The notes under the pieces are model-generated. The model had not been told where the DNA came from, did no database searches, and worked only from the letters and a program-made list of their open reading frames with translations. Both the position numbers and the translations under genes were made by a program. This document shows positions 15,706-25,971 of a stretch of 64,000 bases of DNA, piece by piece (position 1 is the stretch's first letter; every line of letters begins with the position of its first letter). The stretch comes from JACVRW01 sp035650215 (lineage in GTDB: Bacteria; Actinomycetota; Thermoleophilia; Solirubrobacterales; Thermoleophilaceae), in NCBI GenBank assembly GCA_035650215.1, contig DASRIC010000004.1:17495-81494 (forward strand). Reading direction: 5' to 3'.

Positions 15706-15835
15706 TCGCCTGCGGGGTTAGCTGACGGGCTCGCGCTGAAAGAGTTGCGCTACGCGGTCTCCCGCGATTCGCCCCCGGCCGACGTGCGGCCACCTGGTTC
15801 CCCCACGCCCCTCGAGCTGGCGGGGCCTCGGCTTG
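15706..15835 (-). ncRNA. Second cyclic di-AMP riboswitch (ydaO/yuaA type)
   Basis: On the minus strand the same core order as the copy at 4.0 kb is found: GGGGGAACC (15796-15804), GGGGGCGAAT (15767-15776), CCGTCAGCTAACCCC (15713-15727), then GCAGGCG. The segment from TCTTTCAGCGCGAGC to CTAACCCC is nearly identical to the other copy; peripheral helices differ. P1 is weaker here (GCC/GGC core). It lies about 16 nt before the ATG of the unknown membrane protein, again with no terminator between. Confidence 0.85.
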
Positions 15836-15932
15836 GATGGACGCGAGCATGCTATCAGCAGACCGCAAGCGTCGGACGGAAAAAGATCGGTGGTTGCGGG
15901 GTAAACGGCGGGGCCGCCGGAACCAGGGCCGG

Positions 15933-16418
15933 CTACTGGCCCGCGACCCGTTCGACGTAGATGCCCACGTCCTCCGCGTCCTCGCCCGAGAGCAGGTTGG
16001 CGGGCATCCGGCCGTCCCCCGTGCCGCCATTCTTGATCGCGTTCATGACCCGCTCGCGGTCCACGCCGCCGAGCTCGTCGAGATCCGGCCCGGTGACGCC
16101 GCGCGCCTGGACCGCGTCGAGGTTGTGGCAGCTCTTGCAGTTCTGGGTGAACAGCTCCTTGCCGTTCTCCTCACGGTCGCTGATGTCGGCGGTGCGCAGC
16201 GAGCCGACGCCGCCGATGCTCTCGTCGCGGTCGGCGATCACGGCCGCCGGGATCGCGATCCCGACCGCCATGTAGAGCAGCACGATGGCGATCGTGAACG
16301 CCTTCCCGCCGCGCGTGAGGTAAGCCTCGCGGGCGCGTCCGGCCCCGCCCGCGAAGGCGATGAAGACGACCCCGATCCCCAGAGCCAGGAACGGGAGGAG
16401 GAAGAACAGGACTTCCAT
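15933..16418 (-). CDS. Membrane-anchored monoheme cytochrome c
   Basis: A 161-aa protein with two N-terminal hydrophobic helices (about residues 3-25 and 40-62) and a class I cytochrome c domain. The heme attachment motif is CKSCH, with the distal Met in GRMPANLLSGEDAEDV. It should face the outside and carry electrons between respiratory complexes. Maturation by the Ccm genes at 23.5-26.4 and 36.4-38.2 kb is expected. It is transcribed leftward, about 100 bp before the second riboswitch. Confidence 0.88.
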   Translation of the reverse strand: MEVLFFLLPFLALGIGVVFIAFAGGAGRAREAYLTRGGKAFTIAIVLLYMAVGIAIPAAVIADRDESIGGVGSLRTADISDREENGKELFTQNCKSCHNLDAVQARGVTGPDLDELGGVDRERVMNAIKNGGTGDGRMPANLLSGEDAEDVGIYVERVAGQ

Positions 16419-16463
16419 CGGCGCGGGACTCTACCTGCCCCGGGCGACGCGGGGCGAGGGTTA

Positions 16464-16895
16464 TCAGGAGCGCGACGCGGCGGCGCGCCGCGCACGCTTC
16501 CAGCTGCCGTACGCCGCGAACACGTCACTGAGTGAGGGCATGTCGTCGTCGTCCGCGGTGCGCTGCTGGTAGTCGACCATCAGGAGCCGCTCGGGACGGG
16601 CCCCCACCTCCTCCGCGATGTCGCGGATGGCCCGGCATACCTCGCGCTTCGAGACGGGCTCACCCGTGCGGGCGCGCTTGGCCTCGTGGGCGAAGACGCC
16701 GGCGGCGCTGCCGCGCGCGCCGGGCTCGGCGGACGGCGTTGGACGGGCGCGCCCGCTGCCCACGAGCAGCCGGCAGTGAGGGCAGCGGAGAGGCTCCTTC
16801 GGCCATTCCTCCCCGGCGCGCTTCTCGATCAGCAGGTGACAGTGCGGGCAGTAGGCGTCACTCGCGGTCTTTGTCTTGGTGGAGGTGGCTGACAT
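16464..16895 (-). CDS. Zinc-ribbon protein with HNH-associated-repeat-like C-terminus
   Basis: A 143-aa protein of unknown function. Residues 15-42 contain two CPHC knuckles (CPHCHLL and CPHCRLL), a four-Cys zinc ribbon. The C-terminal part, ending PSLSDVFAAYGSWKRARRAA, resembles the homing-endonuclease-associated repeat in which a GSW motif packs a small DNA-binding helix bundle. A DNA- or RNA-binding role is an inference. The start MSATST follows a purine-rich stretch; longer in-frame extensions run into GC-rich non-coding sequence. Confidence 0.65.
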   Translation of the reverse strand: MSATSTKTKTASDAYCPHCHLLIEKRAGEEWPKEPLRCPHCRLLVGSGRARPTPSAEPGARGSAAGVFAHEAKRARTGEPVSKREVCRAIRDIAEEVGARPERLLMVDYQQRTADDDDMPSLSDVFAAYGSWKRARRAAASRS

Positions 16896-17074
16896 CTGCT
16901 CCGCGTAAGCCTCTTGACCAGATTTCGCCTTTGCCAAACCCAAAGGTGGCCGATACCCCCCGGCATGGGGGGTTGCGTTCAGGCGGCCGCGCCCTGCCAG
17001 GCGCCGAGTCGTCCGGCCGGCACGCGCCTGCGCTCCGCCACGGGAGCGCTCTCCACGCTGGATCGTCCATCGGT

Positions 17075-17106
17075 CGAAATAGAAAGCCCCCGCCTTCGCG
17101 GGGGCT
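17075..17106 (-). terminator. Intrinsic terminator of rnpB
   Basis: On the minus strand a 9-bp stem (AGCCCCCGC with GCGGGGGCT, loop GAAG) is followed by TTTCTATTTC. It begins about 6 nt beyond the end of the RNase P RNA. Confidence 0.85.
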
Positions 17107-17111
17107 CTCCG

Positions 17112-17543
17112 TAGCCGGCCGGTAAGCCGGATCCTGTCGTGAGCAGTCATCCATCTCGCCCGGCGCTCCGACCCTCGCGGGCCGGGCGCGAGCGGGGCCT
17201 CGCGGCCCTGCGGCCTACCTGGAGCTCGGCGGGCAGCGTCGTCGCCCCTGCTTGGCCTTGCACCGGGTGGGGTTTGCCTGGCCGCCGCGTCACCGCGACG
17301 CCGGTGCGCTCTTACCGCACCATTTCACCCTTGCCGGCGATGAGGGAAGTTCATTCCCTGCGCACCCGGCCGAGCCGGATGCTTCGGGCCTCGCACCTCA
17401 TCACGTAGGCGGTGTATTTCTGTGGCACTTTCCCGCGGGTTTCCCCGGGTCGGTCTCCCGACCACCCTTGCCCTGCGGTGTCCGGACTTTCCTCGAGGGG
17501 CCGGTTGTCTCCCCGACCTCCCCGCGACTGCTTGACCGGCACC
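17112..17543 (-). ncRNA. rnpB: RNase P RNA, bacterial type A
   Basis: The minus strand carries the universal core GAGGAAAGTCCGGACACCGC (17475-17494) and, near the 3' end, ACAGGATCCGGCTTACCGGC. P1 pairs GCCGGT-AAGC (about 17531-17540) with GCTTACCGGC (17118-17127). The length of about 430 nt is normal for high-GC actinobacteria. Upstream TTCGAC (17573-17578) and TACCAT (17549-17554) with an 18-nt spacer form a promoter placing the 5' end near 17543. Confidence 0.95.
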
Positions 17544-17548
17544 GACCA

Positions 17549-17578
17549 ATGGTAGGCGCAGCGCGCGGGCCCGTCGAA
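17549..17578 (-). promoter_or_regulatory. rnpB promoter
   Basis: On the minus strand TTCGAC (-35), 18 nt, TACCAT (-10), with the RNase P RNA starting 6-7 nt downstream. Confidence 0.5.
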
Positions 17579-17694
17579 TGCCGAACGCCCTCCTGCGCCT
17601 CTGTGATCAACGCCTCACACGGACGGCCGCCCACGCCCCAAGCTTTCCGGCTGAGGAGTGGCGCGCCGACCGCACGGAGGCCCTGGACATCGCC

Positions 17695-18027
17695 ATGTCG
17701 TACGCGCACGCCTTCTCCGCTGAATCGCAGGCCGAGCAGCAGACCGAGCATCATGCCGCGCCGATCTCCATCGCTCCGGCCTCGTTCGGACCGATCCGCC
17801 CCGATCGCATGACCGTCTGGCCAACCGACGACGGCTGCTTCGGCATCGACGTGCGCTGGGTCGGGCGCGAGACCATCCTGCGCTCGGTCGTCGTGCGCCG
17901 TCTGCTGGCCGACGCCGGCTACCCGACCCACTCCGGCAACTCGGCCGACGGCCGCGTCTGGGAGCTGCGCGTGACCGGCGTGCCCGCCGCCAAGGTCGCC
18001 ACGCTGATCCGCGAGCAGATCTGGTAG
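17695..18027 (+). CDS. Hypothetical protein
   Basis: A 110-aa cytoplasmic protein with no recognised family. The C-terminal two thirds look well folded (TVWPTDDGCFGIDVRWVG; VVRRLLADAGYPTHSG; WELRVTGVPAAKVATLIREQ), an alpha/beta mixture. The frame is open back to an ATG at 17578, but that start would lie in the divergent rnpB promoter, so the ATG at 17695 is preferred. Confidence 0.5.
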   Translation: MSYAHAFSAESQAEQQTEHHAAPISIAPASFGPIRPDRMTVWPTDDGCFGIDVRWVGRETILRSVVVRRLLADAGYPTHSGNSADGRVWELRVTGVPAAKVATLIREQIW

Positions 18028-18067
18028 CCGCCGGCCGCCTGCGCCGGCCGGCCCACCCACAGCCGCG

Positions 18068-18283
18068 CTAGCTGAGGCGGCTCCCGCAGCCCTCGCAGCA
18101 TGCCGAGCCGCCCGACAGCGTCATCGGCCCGCGACAGACAGGGCACTCCGCGGCGCCGTGGGCCTGGACGGCCCGCCACGCCCCGGACAGGTGCTGCTCG
18201 AGGGTGAGGCCGCGCCCGCGCCGGTCGCCGTCCGAGGGCCGCGCGAACAGCCGCTCCGGGGATTCCAATAGCGCGCCGGTCAC
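18068..18283 (-). CDS. Small zinc-ribbon protein co-transcribed with lexA
   Basis: A 71-aa protein ending in a four-Cys ribbon: CPVC about 14 residues before CEGCG. The GTG at 18283 overlaps the lexA stop as GTGA, so it is probably translated from the lexA mRNA and shares its SOS control. An upstream in-frame GTG at 18298 is an alternative. Function unknown; short single-ribbon proteins often bind nucleic acid or a partner protein. Confidence 0.6.
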   Translation of the reverse strand: MTGALLESPERLFARPSDGDRRGRGLTLEQHLSGAWRAVQAHGAAECPVCRGPMTLSGGSACCEGCGSRLS

Positions 18284-18894
18284 GGGACCCTCCGGCACAC
18301 GCCCACCACTCGGCCGAGCACCTGGACGTCGCGCGACAGGATGGGCTCGACCGAGTCGTTCTCCGGCTGCAGGCGCACGTGCTCCGCCTCGCGGAAGAAG
18401 CGCTTGACCGTGGCCTCCTCCCCTACGAGCGCCACCACGATCTCGCCGTCGCTGGCGGTCTCCTGCGGTCTGACGATCACGTAGTCGCCCTCGAAGATGC
18501 CGGCGTTCACCATCGAGTCACCCTTCACGCGCAGGACGAACTCGCCCTCGTCGCCTCCCGCGATCTCGGGTACCGGCACGTACTCCTCGATGTTCTCCTC
18601 GGCGAGCACGGGCTGGCCCGCGGCCACCTGGCCCACCAGCGGCAGCCCGGCCGGCGCGATCGCCGCCTTGGCCTTGTCGACCAGCACCTCGATCGCGCGC
18701 GGCTTAGTGGGGTCGCGCTTGAGCAGCCCAAGCTTCTCGAGGTTGGCGAGGTGCGCGTGCACGGTCGACGAGGATGTGAGGCCGATCGCCTTGCCGATGT
18801 CCCGCACCGTCGGCGGATAGCCGTGCTCGCTGCCGTAGCTGCGGACGAAGTCGAAAATCTCCTGCTGGCGCTTCGTGAGGTTCAGCTCGACCAT
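18280..18894 (-). CDS. lexA: SOS repressor LexA
   Basis: A 204-aa repressor. N-terminal winged helix (LTKRQQEIFDFVRSYG; PPTVRDIGKAIGLTSSSTVHAHL), then the S24 self-cleaving domain. The scissile Ala92-Gly93 lies in QVAAGQPV and the catalytic dyad is Ser127 (KGDSMVNAGI) and Lys164 (EEATVKRF). It represses DNA-damage genes until RecA filaments trigger its autocleavage. A consensus LexA box lies about 38 bp upstream, so it is autoregulated. The start MVELNLT matches the usual family N-terminus. Confidence 0.97.
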   Translation of the reverse strand: MVELNLTKRQQEIFDFVRSYGSEHGYPPTVRDIGKAIGLTSSSTVHAHLANLEKLGLLKRDPTKPRAIEVLVDKAKAAIAPAGLPLVGQVAAGQPVLAEENIEEYVPVPEIAGGDEGEFVLRVKGDSMVNAGIFEGDYVIVRPQETASDGEIVVALVGEEATVKRFFREAEHVRLQPENDSVEPILSRDVQVLGRVVGVCRRVP

Positions 18895-18931
18895 GTGGAC
18901 CCCTCCCGAGGCCGTGTCCTGTGCCGTTCTC

Positions 18932-18945
18932 CGAACATGTGTTCG
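18932..18945. promoter_or_regulatory. LexA (SOS) box
   Basis: CGAACATGTGTTCG is a perfect palindrome matching the Gram-positive LexA consensus CGAACRNRYGTTYG. It is in the lexA promoter region, supporting autorepression. No other matching site was noticed in the window. Confidence 0.92.
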
Positions 18946-19022
18946 TAGAGTACCCAGGGGTCCGGACGGCATCAAGGAGCGATGCAGGCGAGCACCCCCG
19001 CCGCTCTATACTCAGCCCGCAC

Positions 19023-19108
19023 GCGCCTGTGGCGGAACTGGTAGACGCGCAAGGTTGAGGGCCTTGTCCTCCGTTTGGAGGGTGGGAGTTCGAATCTCCC
19101 TGGGCGCA
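19023..19108 (+). tRNA. tRNA-Leu (anticodon GAG)
   Basis: 86 nt with a 7-bp acceptor stem (GCGCCTG with TGGGCGC), the anticodon arm CAAGG-TTGAGGG-CCTTG giving GAG, a long class II variable arm, and T-arm GGGAG-TTCGAAT-CTCCC. CCA is not encoded. Confidence 0.95.
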
Positions 19109-19128
19109 CTCCGGCGAACGGCGGTACG

Positions 19129-20032
19129 GTGCCGCCCGTGTTCGCCGGCTTCGAGGAGCGCCGCGTCGAGACGAGCGAGGCCGAGGTCGAGCTGAGGATC
19201 GGCGGCTCGGGGCCTCCGGTTCTCCTCCTGCACGGCTACCCGCAGACCCACGCGATGTGGCACGCGCTGGCGCCGGTACTGGCCGAGTGCTTCACCGTCG
19301 TAGCGGCCGACCTGCGAGGCTACGGCGATTCCTCGAAGCCCGCCTCGGGTCCCGACCACGCGGCGTACTCGAAGCGGTCGATGGCGCTCGATCAGGTCGA
19401 GGCGATGAGGGCGCTCGGGTTCGAGTCGAGACCTCGTCGTTTCGTGTGGACAGCCCGGGGGCGGCGTGGTGGGGCATGACCGCGGCGGCCGGGTGGCCCA
19501 CCGGATGGCGCTCGACCATCCCGAGCGCGTGGCGCGCCTCGCGGTGCTCGACATCGTGCCAACCCACACGGTCTTCGCGAACGTCTCGCGCGAGCTCGCC
19601 ACCGCCTATTACCACTGGTTCTTCCTGATCCAGCCGGAGGGCCTGCCCGAGCGCATGATCGGGGCGGATCCGGACTTCTACCTCGACTCCAAGCTGGAGG
19701 CGTGGGCCGGCGACGGCGCGCGCTTCGCGCCCGAGGCGGTGGCGGAGTACAAGCGCTGCTTCCGCGACCCGGCCGCGATCCACGCGAGCTGCGAGGACTA
19801 CCGGGCGGCGGCCACCATCGACCTCGAGCACGACGAGGCGGACCTCGACCGCAGGTTCGAGCGCCCGCTGCTCGCCCTCTGGGGCGACACGGGCCGCATC
19901 GCGGAGCTCTTCGACGTGCTCGCCACCTGGCGCGAGCGCGCGATCCGGGTGGAGGGCCGCTCGCTCGCCTGCGGCCACTTCCCGCGAGGGCTAGCCTCGG
20001 CAGCCCGATGCGCGACCTCCTTCCCGACCTGA
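19129..20032 (+). pseudogene. Disrupted haloacetate-dehalogenase-like alpha/beta hydrolase
   Basis: Two adjoining reading frames together make one alpha/beta-hydrolase. The first (from GTG 19129) holds LLLHGYPQTHAMWH and LRGYGDSSKP and stops at 19479. The second, from about 19466 in another frame, begins at the nucleophile elbow VGHDRGGRVAHRMALDHPERV and holds the rest. Between FES and VVGHD about 40 nt replace the roughly 9 nt expected, which shifts the frame. The C-terminus after ACGHF also lacks the normal final helix and runs into the tldD start. A frameshift plus a lost end argue for a pseudogene, unless the middle is a sequencing error. Confidence 0.7.
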
Positions 20033-21453
20033 TCGACTCCGCCGCGGCTCGCGCCGACTATGCCGACGCCCGCTTCGTGAGCACGAGGCGAGAGCGGCTG
20101 TCGACAAGGAACGGCGGGCTGCACGAGCTCGACTCGAACGAGTGCGAGGGGATCGGCGTGCGCGTGCGCCTGCGCGGCGCGTGGGGCTTCGCCGCGACAG
20201 GCGGCACCGGGCGGCGCGACGCCGAGGCCGCGCTCGAGCGAGCGCTCGAGATCGCCGCCGAGCAGCCCGCCGCGGCCGGGAGCGTCGCGCTCGCGCCCGA
20301 GCCGCCGGCCAGCGGCGCGTACGCGAGCCCGGTGGAGCGCGATCCCTTCGCGGTCCCGCTCGAGGACAAGCTCGCGGTGCTGCTCGCCGCCGACGCGGGC
20401 ATTGCCGCTGAGCCAGGCGTGACTCTCAGGATCGCGCGCTTCGAGGCGCTCCGGGTGCACAAGCTGTTCGCGTCCACCGACGGCGCACTGTGCGAGCAGA
20501 CCCTGACCGAGTGCGGCGGCGCCCTCGCGGCGGTGGCGCTCGCCGTGGACGGCTCGGAGAGCCAGGTGCGCTCCTATCCGGCCTCGCACGGAGGCCAGGT
20601 GACGCAGGCCGGCTACGAGCAGTTCGTGGCGCTCGAGCTCGAGCGCCACGCGCCGCGAGTGGCGGCCGAGGCGGTCGCACTCGTGAGCGCGCCCGCGTGC
20701 CCGCCCGGTCACTCCACCCTCATCCTGGCGGGGGAGCAGCTCGGGCTGCAGGTGCACGAGTCCATCGGCCACGCCGTCGAGCTCGACCGGGTGCTGGGAC
20801 GGGAGGCCTCCTACGCGGGCACGAGCTTCGTCCCGGCGAGCGCCATCGGCTCGCTGCGCTTCGGCTCCGAGCGGGTGGGCGTGACCGCCGACGCCACGAG
20901 CGCCGGGGGACTCGGCAGCTACCGCTGGGATGACGAGGGCGTGGAGGGCCGTGCCGTGCCGATCGTGCGCGAGGGCATGCTCGCGGGCTTTCTGTCATCG
21001 CGCGAGACGGCGGCAGAGATTGGGCTCGAACGCTCCGGCGGCTGCATGCGCGCCGAGGGATTCGACCGCCAGCCGATCGTGCGGATGACCAACGTGAACC
21101 TCGATCCCGGCGACGCCGGCACGCTCGACGACCTGATCGCCGACACCGGCGAGGGGCTCTTGATTGAGACCAACCGCTCGTGGTCGATCGACAACCGCCG
21201 CCTGCAGTTCCAGTTCGAGGGCGAGGCCGCCTGGGAGATCCGCGGCGGCGAGCGCGGCCGGCTGCTGCGCAACCCGAGCTACGCGGGCGTGACGCCCGAG
21301 TTCTGGGGAAGCTGCGACGCCGTCTGCTCCGCCGGCGACTGGCGCCTGATCTCGCTGCTCGACTGCGGCAAGGGCGAGCCCGGCCAGGTGATGCGCGTCT
21401 CCCACGGCTCGGCACCGGCCCGCTTCCGCGATGTGGAGGTCGGCGTTGCGTGA
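20008..21453 (+). CDS. tldD: TldD-family metallopeptidase
   Basis: 481 aa. The zinc-binding HESIGHAVE (HExxxH of TldD, about residue 250) is intact, and the C-terminal domain with GCMRAEGFDRQPIVRMTNV and FQFEGEAAWEI is complete. TldD with TldE forms a heterodimeric protease that degrades unfolded peptides and trims modified peptides such as microcin B17. The inactive-metal partner tldE follows directly with overlapping codons. The ATG at 20008 is inside the decayed hydrolase tail. Confidence 0.92.
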   Translation: MRDLLPDLIDSAAARADYADARFVSTRRERLSTRNGGLHELDSNECEGIGVRVRLRGAWGFAATGGTGRRDAEAALERALEIAAEQPAAAGSVALAPEPPASGAYASPVERDPFAVPLEDKLAVLLAADAGIAAEPGVTLRIARFEALRVHKLFASTDGALCEQTLTECGGALAAVALAVDGSESQVRSYPASHGGQVTQAGYEQFVALELERHAPRVAAEAVALVSAPACPPGHSTLILAGEQLGLQVHESIGHAVELDRVLGREASYAGTSFVPASAIGSLRFGSERVGVTADATSAGGLGSYRWDDEGVEGRAVPIVREGMLAGFLSSRETAAEIGLERSGGCMRAEGFDRQPIVRMTNVNLDPGDAGTLDDLIADTGEGLLIETNRSWSIDNRRLQFQFEGEAAWEIRGGERGRLLRNPSYAGVTPEFWGSCDAVCSAGDWRLISLLDCGKGEPGQVMRVSHGSAPARFRDVEVGVA

Positions 21454-22813
21454 GGTGTCGGAGCTCGCCGAGCAGGCCGCGAGCCTTGCCGGCCCGGGCG
21501 CGCTCGCCGGCGTGACCCGCGAGCGCTCGCTCACGCTTCGCTTCGCCGCGAACCGTCCGACGCAGTCGACGGCTGTCGAGGACGTGACGGTCGAGATCGC
21601 GGCGGTCCAGGGCGGGCGCGTGGGCCGGGCGACCACCAACGCCGTGGACACTGATGCCCTCGCGGACTGCGTGCGGCGCGCCCGCGGGGCCGCGCGTGCC
21701 GCCGCCGGCACTGGCGAGGGCTCCTTCCCAGGCTTCGGGCTCGACCGCGACCCGGGCACCCCGCGCGCCGCGCCGGCCCGCCCCGACTCGGCCACGGCCG
21801 AGCTCGCCCCGGGAGCCGGCGGCGCCCAGCTCGAGGCCGCGTTCACGGCCGCCCGGGCGGCGGGCGTCGAGGCACATGGGATCTGGACCGCGGGCGAGGT
21901 GCGTCGCACCTGGGCGACGGACGCGGGCGCGGGCGCCGAGGGGACCACCGACGCCTTCATGAAGGTGATCTGCCTCGCGCCCGGCGGGCGCAGCGGCTAC
22001 GCGGCCCACACCGCGCGCGCGAGCGCCGAGCTGGACGGACGCGCCCTGGCGGAGGAGGCGGCCGCCAAGGCCACCGCTCCCGGCGCGCCGGCCGAGCTGC
22101 CGCCGGGCGACTACCCGGTCGTGTTCGAGGCGCACGCGGTGGGCTGCCTGCTCGAGCTGCTGGCGGGCGCGGCCTTCGACGGCCTCGCCCATGCCGACGG
22201 CCGCGGGGCGCTGAGCGGCCGGCTCGGGACCGTCGTGGCCTCGCCGGCGATCAACCTCGCCGACTCCCCCTCCTCCCCACGCACGCTCACCCGCTCGTTC
22301 GACGCCGAGGGCACGCCTAAGCGGCCGCTCCCGCTGATCCAGGACGGAGTCGCCCACGCCGTGGCTCACGACATCCGCAGCGCGGCGCTCGCGGGCACGG
22401 TGTCGACCGGGCACGCGCTCACTCCGGGCGGCGATCCGTACGGCGCCCTGCCCACCAACCTGGTGCTGGCCGGCGGCGGCGCGACCGGCGCCGACGAGCT
22501 CTGCCAGCCGATCGAACGCGGCATCCTCGTGACGAGGCTCTGGTACGCGAACGTGATCCGCCCGAAGGAGCCGCTCGTAACCGCCGTGACCCGCGACGGG
22601 ACCTTCCTCATCGAGGACGGGCGTGTGACGCGCCCGCTGCGCGACCTGCGCCTGACCGACAACGCGCTCGAGCTGCTCGCGCGCGTGCAGGCGCTCGGGC
22701 GCCGGCAGAAGCTCACGAGCGACGGCGAGCTGTACGGGCGCCGCTTCGCCTCGGGCGTGGTCTGCCCCGCGCTGCGCTGCGGGGCGGTGCGCTTCACGGG
22801 TGCCGCGGGCTGA
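21446..22813 (+). CDS. tldE: TldE/PmbA-family protein
   Basis: About 455 aa, the non-metal subunit of the TldD/TldE protease; no HExxxH is present, as expected. Typical features are the N-terminal PmbA domain and the C-terminal GHALTPGGDPYGALPTNLVL region. TTG 21446 is preferred because GGAGGT (21435-21440) lies 5 nt upstream. ATG 21431 contains that ribosome site and GTG 21455 is too far from it. It overlaps tldD by 8 bp. No precursor-peptide gene is seen next to the pair. Confidence 0.85.
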   Translation: MREVSELAEQAASLAGPGALAGVTRERSLTLRFAANRPTQSTAVEDVTVEIAAVQGGRVGRATTNAVDTDALADCVRRARGAARAAAGTGEGSFPGFGLDRDPGTPRAAPARPDSATAELAPGAGGAQLEAAFTAARAAGVEAHGIWTAGEVRRTWATDAGAGAEGTTDAFMKVICLAPGGRSGYAAHTARASAELDGRALAEEAAAKATAPGAPAELPPGDYPVVFEAHAVGCLLELLAGAAFDGLAHADGRGALSGRLGTVVASPAINLADSPSSPRTLTRSFDAEGTPKRPLPLIQDGVAHAVAHDIRSAALAGTVSTGHALTPGGDPYGALPTNLVLAGGGATGADELCQPIERGILVTRLWYANVIRPKEPLVTAVTRDGTFLIEDGRVTRPLRDLRLTDNALELLARVQALGRRQKLTSDGELYGRRFASGVVCPALRCGAVRFTGAAG

Positions 22814-22834
22814 GCGCCGGGGTAGAGTCCGCGC

Positions 22835-23224
22835 ATGCCGCTCGCACGCAGCCACATGTCGCGCGACCTGCTCACGGTCAACCCGGAGGACGGGCTGACG
22901 GCCGTTGCCAAGCGCATGGTCGAGCGCGACGTGGGCGCCGTGCCGGTGCTCGAGGGCGAGCGCTTGGTGGGGATCCTCACCGAGCGGGACATCATGCGCG
23001 CGGCGGCGGGCGGGATCGGGGCGGCCACCGTGGTGGCCGACTACATGACGCCGGGGCCCGAGACGATGGAGCCGGACGAGCCGATGGAGCAGGCCGCGGT
23101 GTTGATGATCCACGGCGGCTTTCGCCACATGCCGATCGTCGAGGGCGAGCAGGTCGTGGGCATGCTCTCGATACGCGACCTGATGCGAGTCGTGCTCGAG
23201 GACTCCGCGCCGCGCGGCGTTTAA
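22835..23224 (+). CDS. Stand-alone CBS-domain pair protein
   Basis: 129 aa made of two CBS domains (SRDLLTVNPEDGLTAVAKRM..VLEGERLVGILTERDIMR and TMEPDEPMEQAAVLM..VEGEQVVGMLSIRDLMR) forming one Bateman module. Such proteins bind adenine nucleotides and sense energy state, but the partner is not evident. It lies 21 bp after tldE on the same strand. Confidence 0.88.
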   Translation: MPLARSHMSRDLLTVNPEDGLTAVAKRMVERDVGAVPVLEGERLVGILTERDIMRAAAGGIGAATVVADYMTPGPETMEPDEPMEQAAVLMIHGGFRHMPIVEGEQVVGMLSIRDLMRVVLEDSAPRGV

Positions 23225-23243
23225 AACGCGCCGGGCCGAGAGC

Positions 23244-23468
23244 TCAGATCTTCAGCAGGATCAGGACGTTCGCGGCGAACAGCAGCGCGAACAGGATTGT
23301 CCAGCGGTTCAGGTTGCGCTCGACGAGCGAGCCGCCGCCGAAGGGGCCGGCGCCGGTGCCCACGCCGAAGGCGCCCGAGAGGCCGGAGTCCTTTCCCGAG
23401 TGCAGCAGCACCAGCACGATGACGATCACCGCGAGGATCACCTGCACGCCGCTGAGAATCGCTTCCAT
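23244..23468 (-). CDS. secG: Protein translocase subunit SecG
   Basis: 74 aa with two TM helices (about residues 5-24 and 54-72) joined by the glycine-rich cytoplasmic loop GLSGAFGVGTGAGPFGGGS, the SecG hallmark. It is part of the SecYEG channel. In many actinobacteria secG follows tpiA in the gap-pgk-tpiA operon; here it stands away from that operon, next to the Ccm genes. Confidence 0.92.
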   Translation of the reverse strand: MEAILSGVQVILAVIVIVLVLLHSGKDSGLSGAFGVGTGAGPFGGGSLVERNLNRWTILFALLFAANVLILLKI

Positions 23469-23487
23469 CGGCGCTGAAGGGTAGCGC

Positions 23488-23781
23488 TCAGGCGCGCTCC
23501 TGCGGTGACCGTCCTTCGAGCCGGTCAAGCTCGCGCAGGATTTCGATCGCTTCTCCGCGCAGGTCGCGGTCGACAGCGCGCCAGTCCGCCTCCGAGAGCT
23601 TGCCCATGCGATGGTCGAGCTCGGCGTCCCGGATCTCGCGGTACTTTGCCTCTTTGGCGGCGCTCAGCTCCTCGATGCGGGTGGCGTCGCGACGCTCCTC
23701 TTCACCCCCGCGGCGCAGCGGCAGCGACACCGCCACGGCCACGAGCGCGGCCAGCACGAGCAGGGCGAGGGCGTACTCCAC
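23488..23781 (-). CDS. CcmI-like short membrane protein
   Basis: 97 aa: one N-terminal TM helix (YALALLVLAALVAVAVSLPL) followed by a charged coiled-coil of about 65 residues (LSAAKEAKYREIRDAELDHRMGKL). This resembles the N-terminal part of CcmI/CycH without the TPR domain. Its position 15 bp after ccmF supports a role in apocytochrome handling or complex assembly. Confidence 0.6.
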   Translation of the reverse strand: MEYALALLVLAALVAVAVSLPLRRGGEEERRDATRIEELSAAKEAKYREIRDAELDHRMGKLSEADWRAVDRDLRGEAIEILRELDRLEGRSPQERA

Positions 23782-23796
23782 GGCGACCGCCCTCGC

Positions 23797-25956
<2,160 letters not shown>

Positions 25957-25971
25957 GTCAGTCCTTCCCGC

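Noticed and set aside
16955..16973. Hairpin ACCCCCC-GGCAT-GGGGGGT as a terminator
   Set aside because: There is no following T run on either strand, and a better terminator for rnpB lies at 17075-17106.
17578..17694. N-terminal extension of the hypothetical gene at 17695
   Set aside because: The extension starts in the divergent rnpB promoter and its residues look non-coding.
20720..23128. An 802-codon minus-strand frame opposite tldD/tldE
   Set aside because: Same shadow effect. The plus strand encodes recognisable TldD and TldE proteins.
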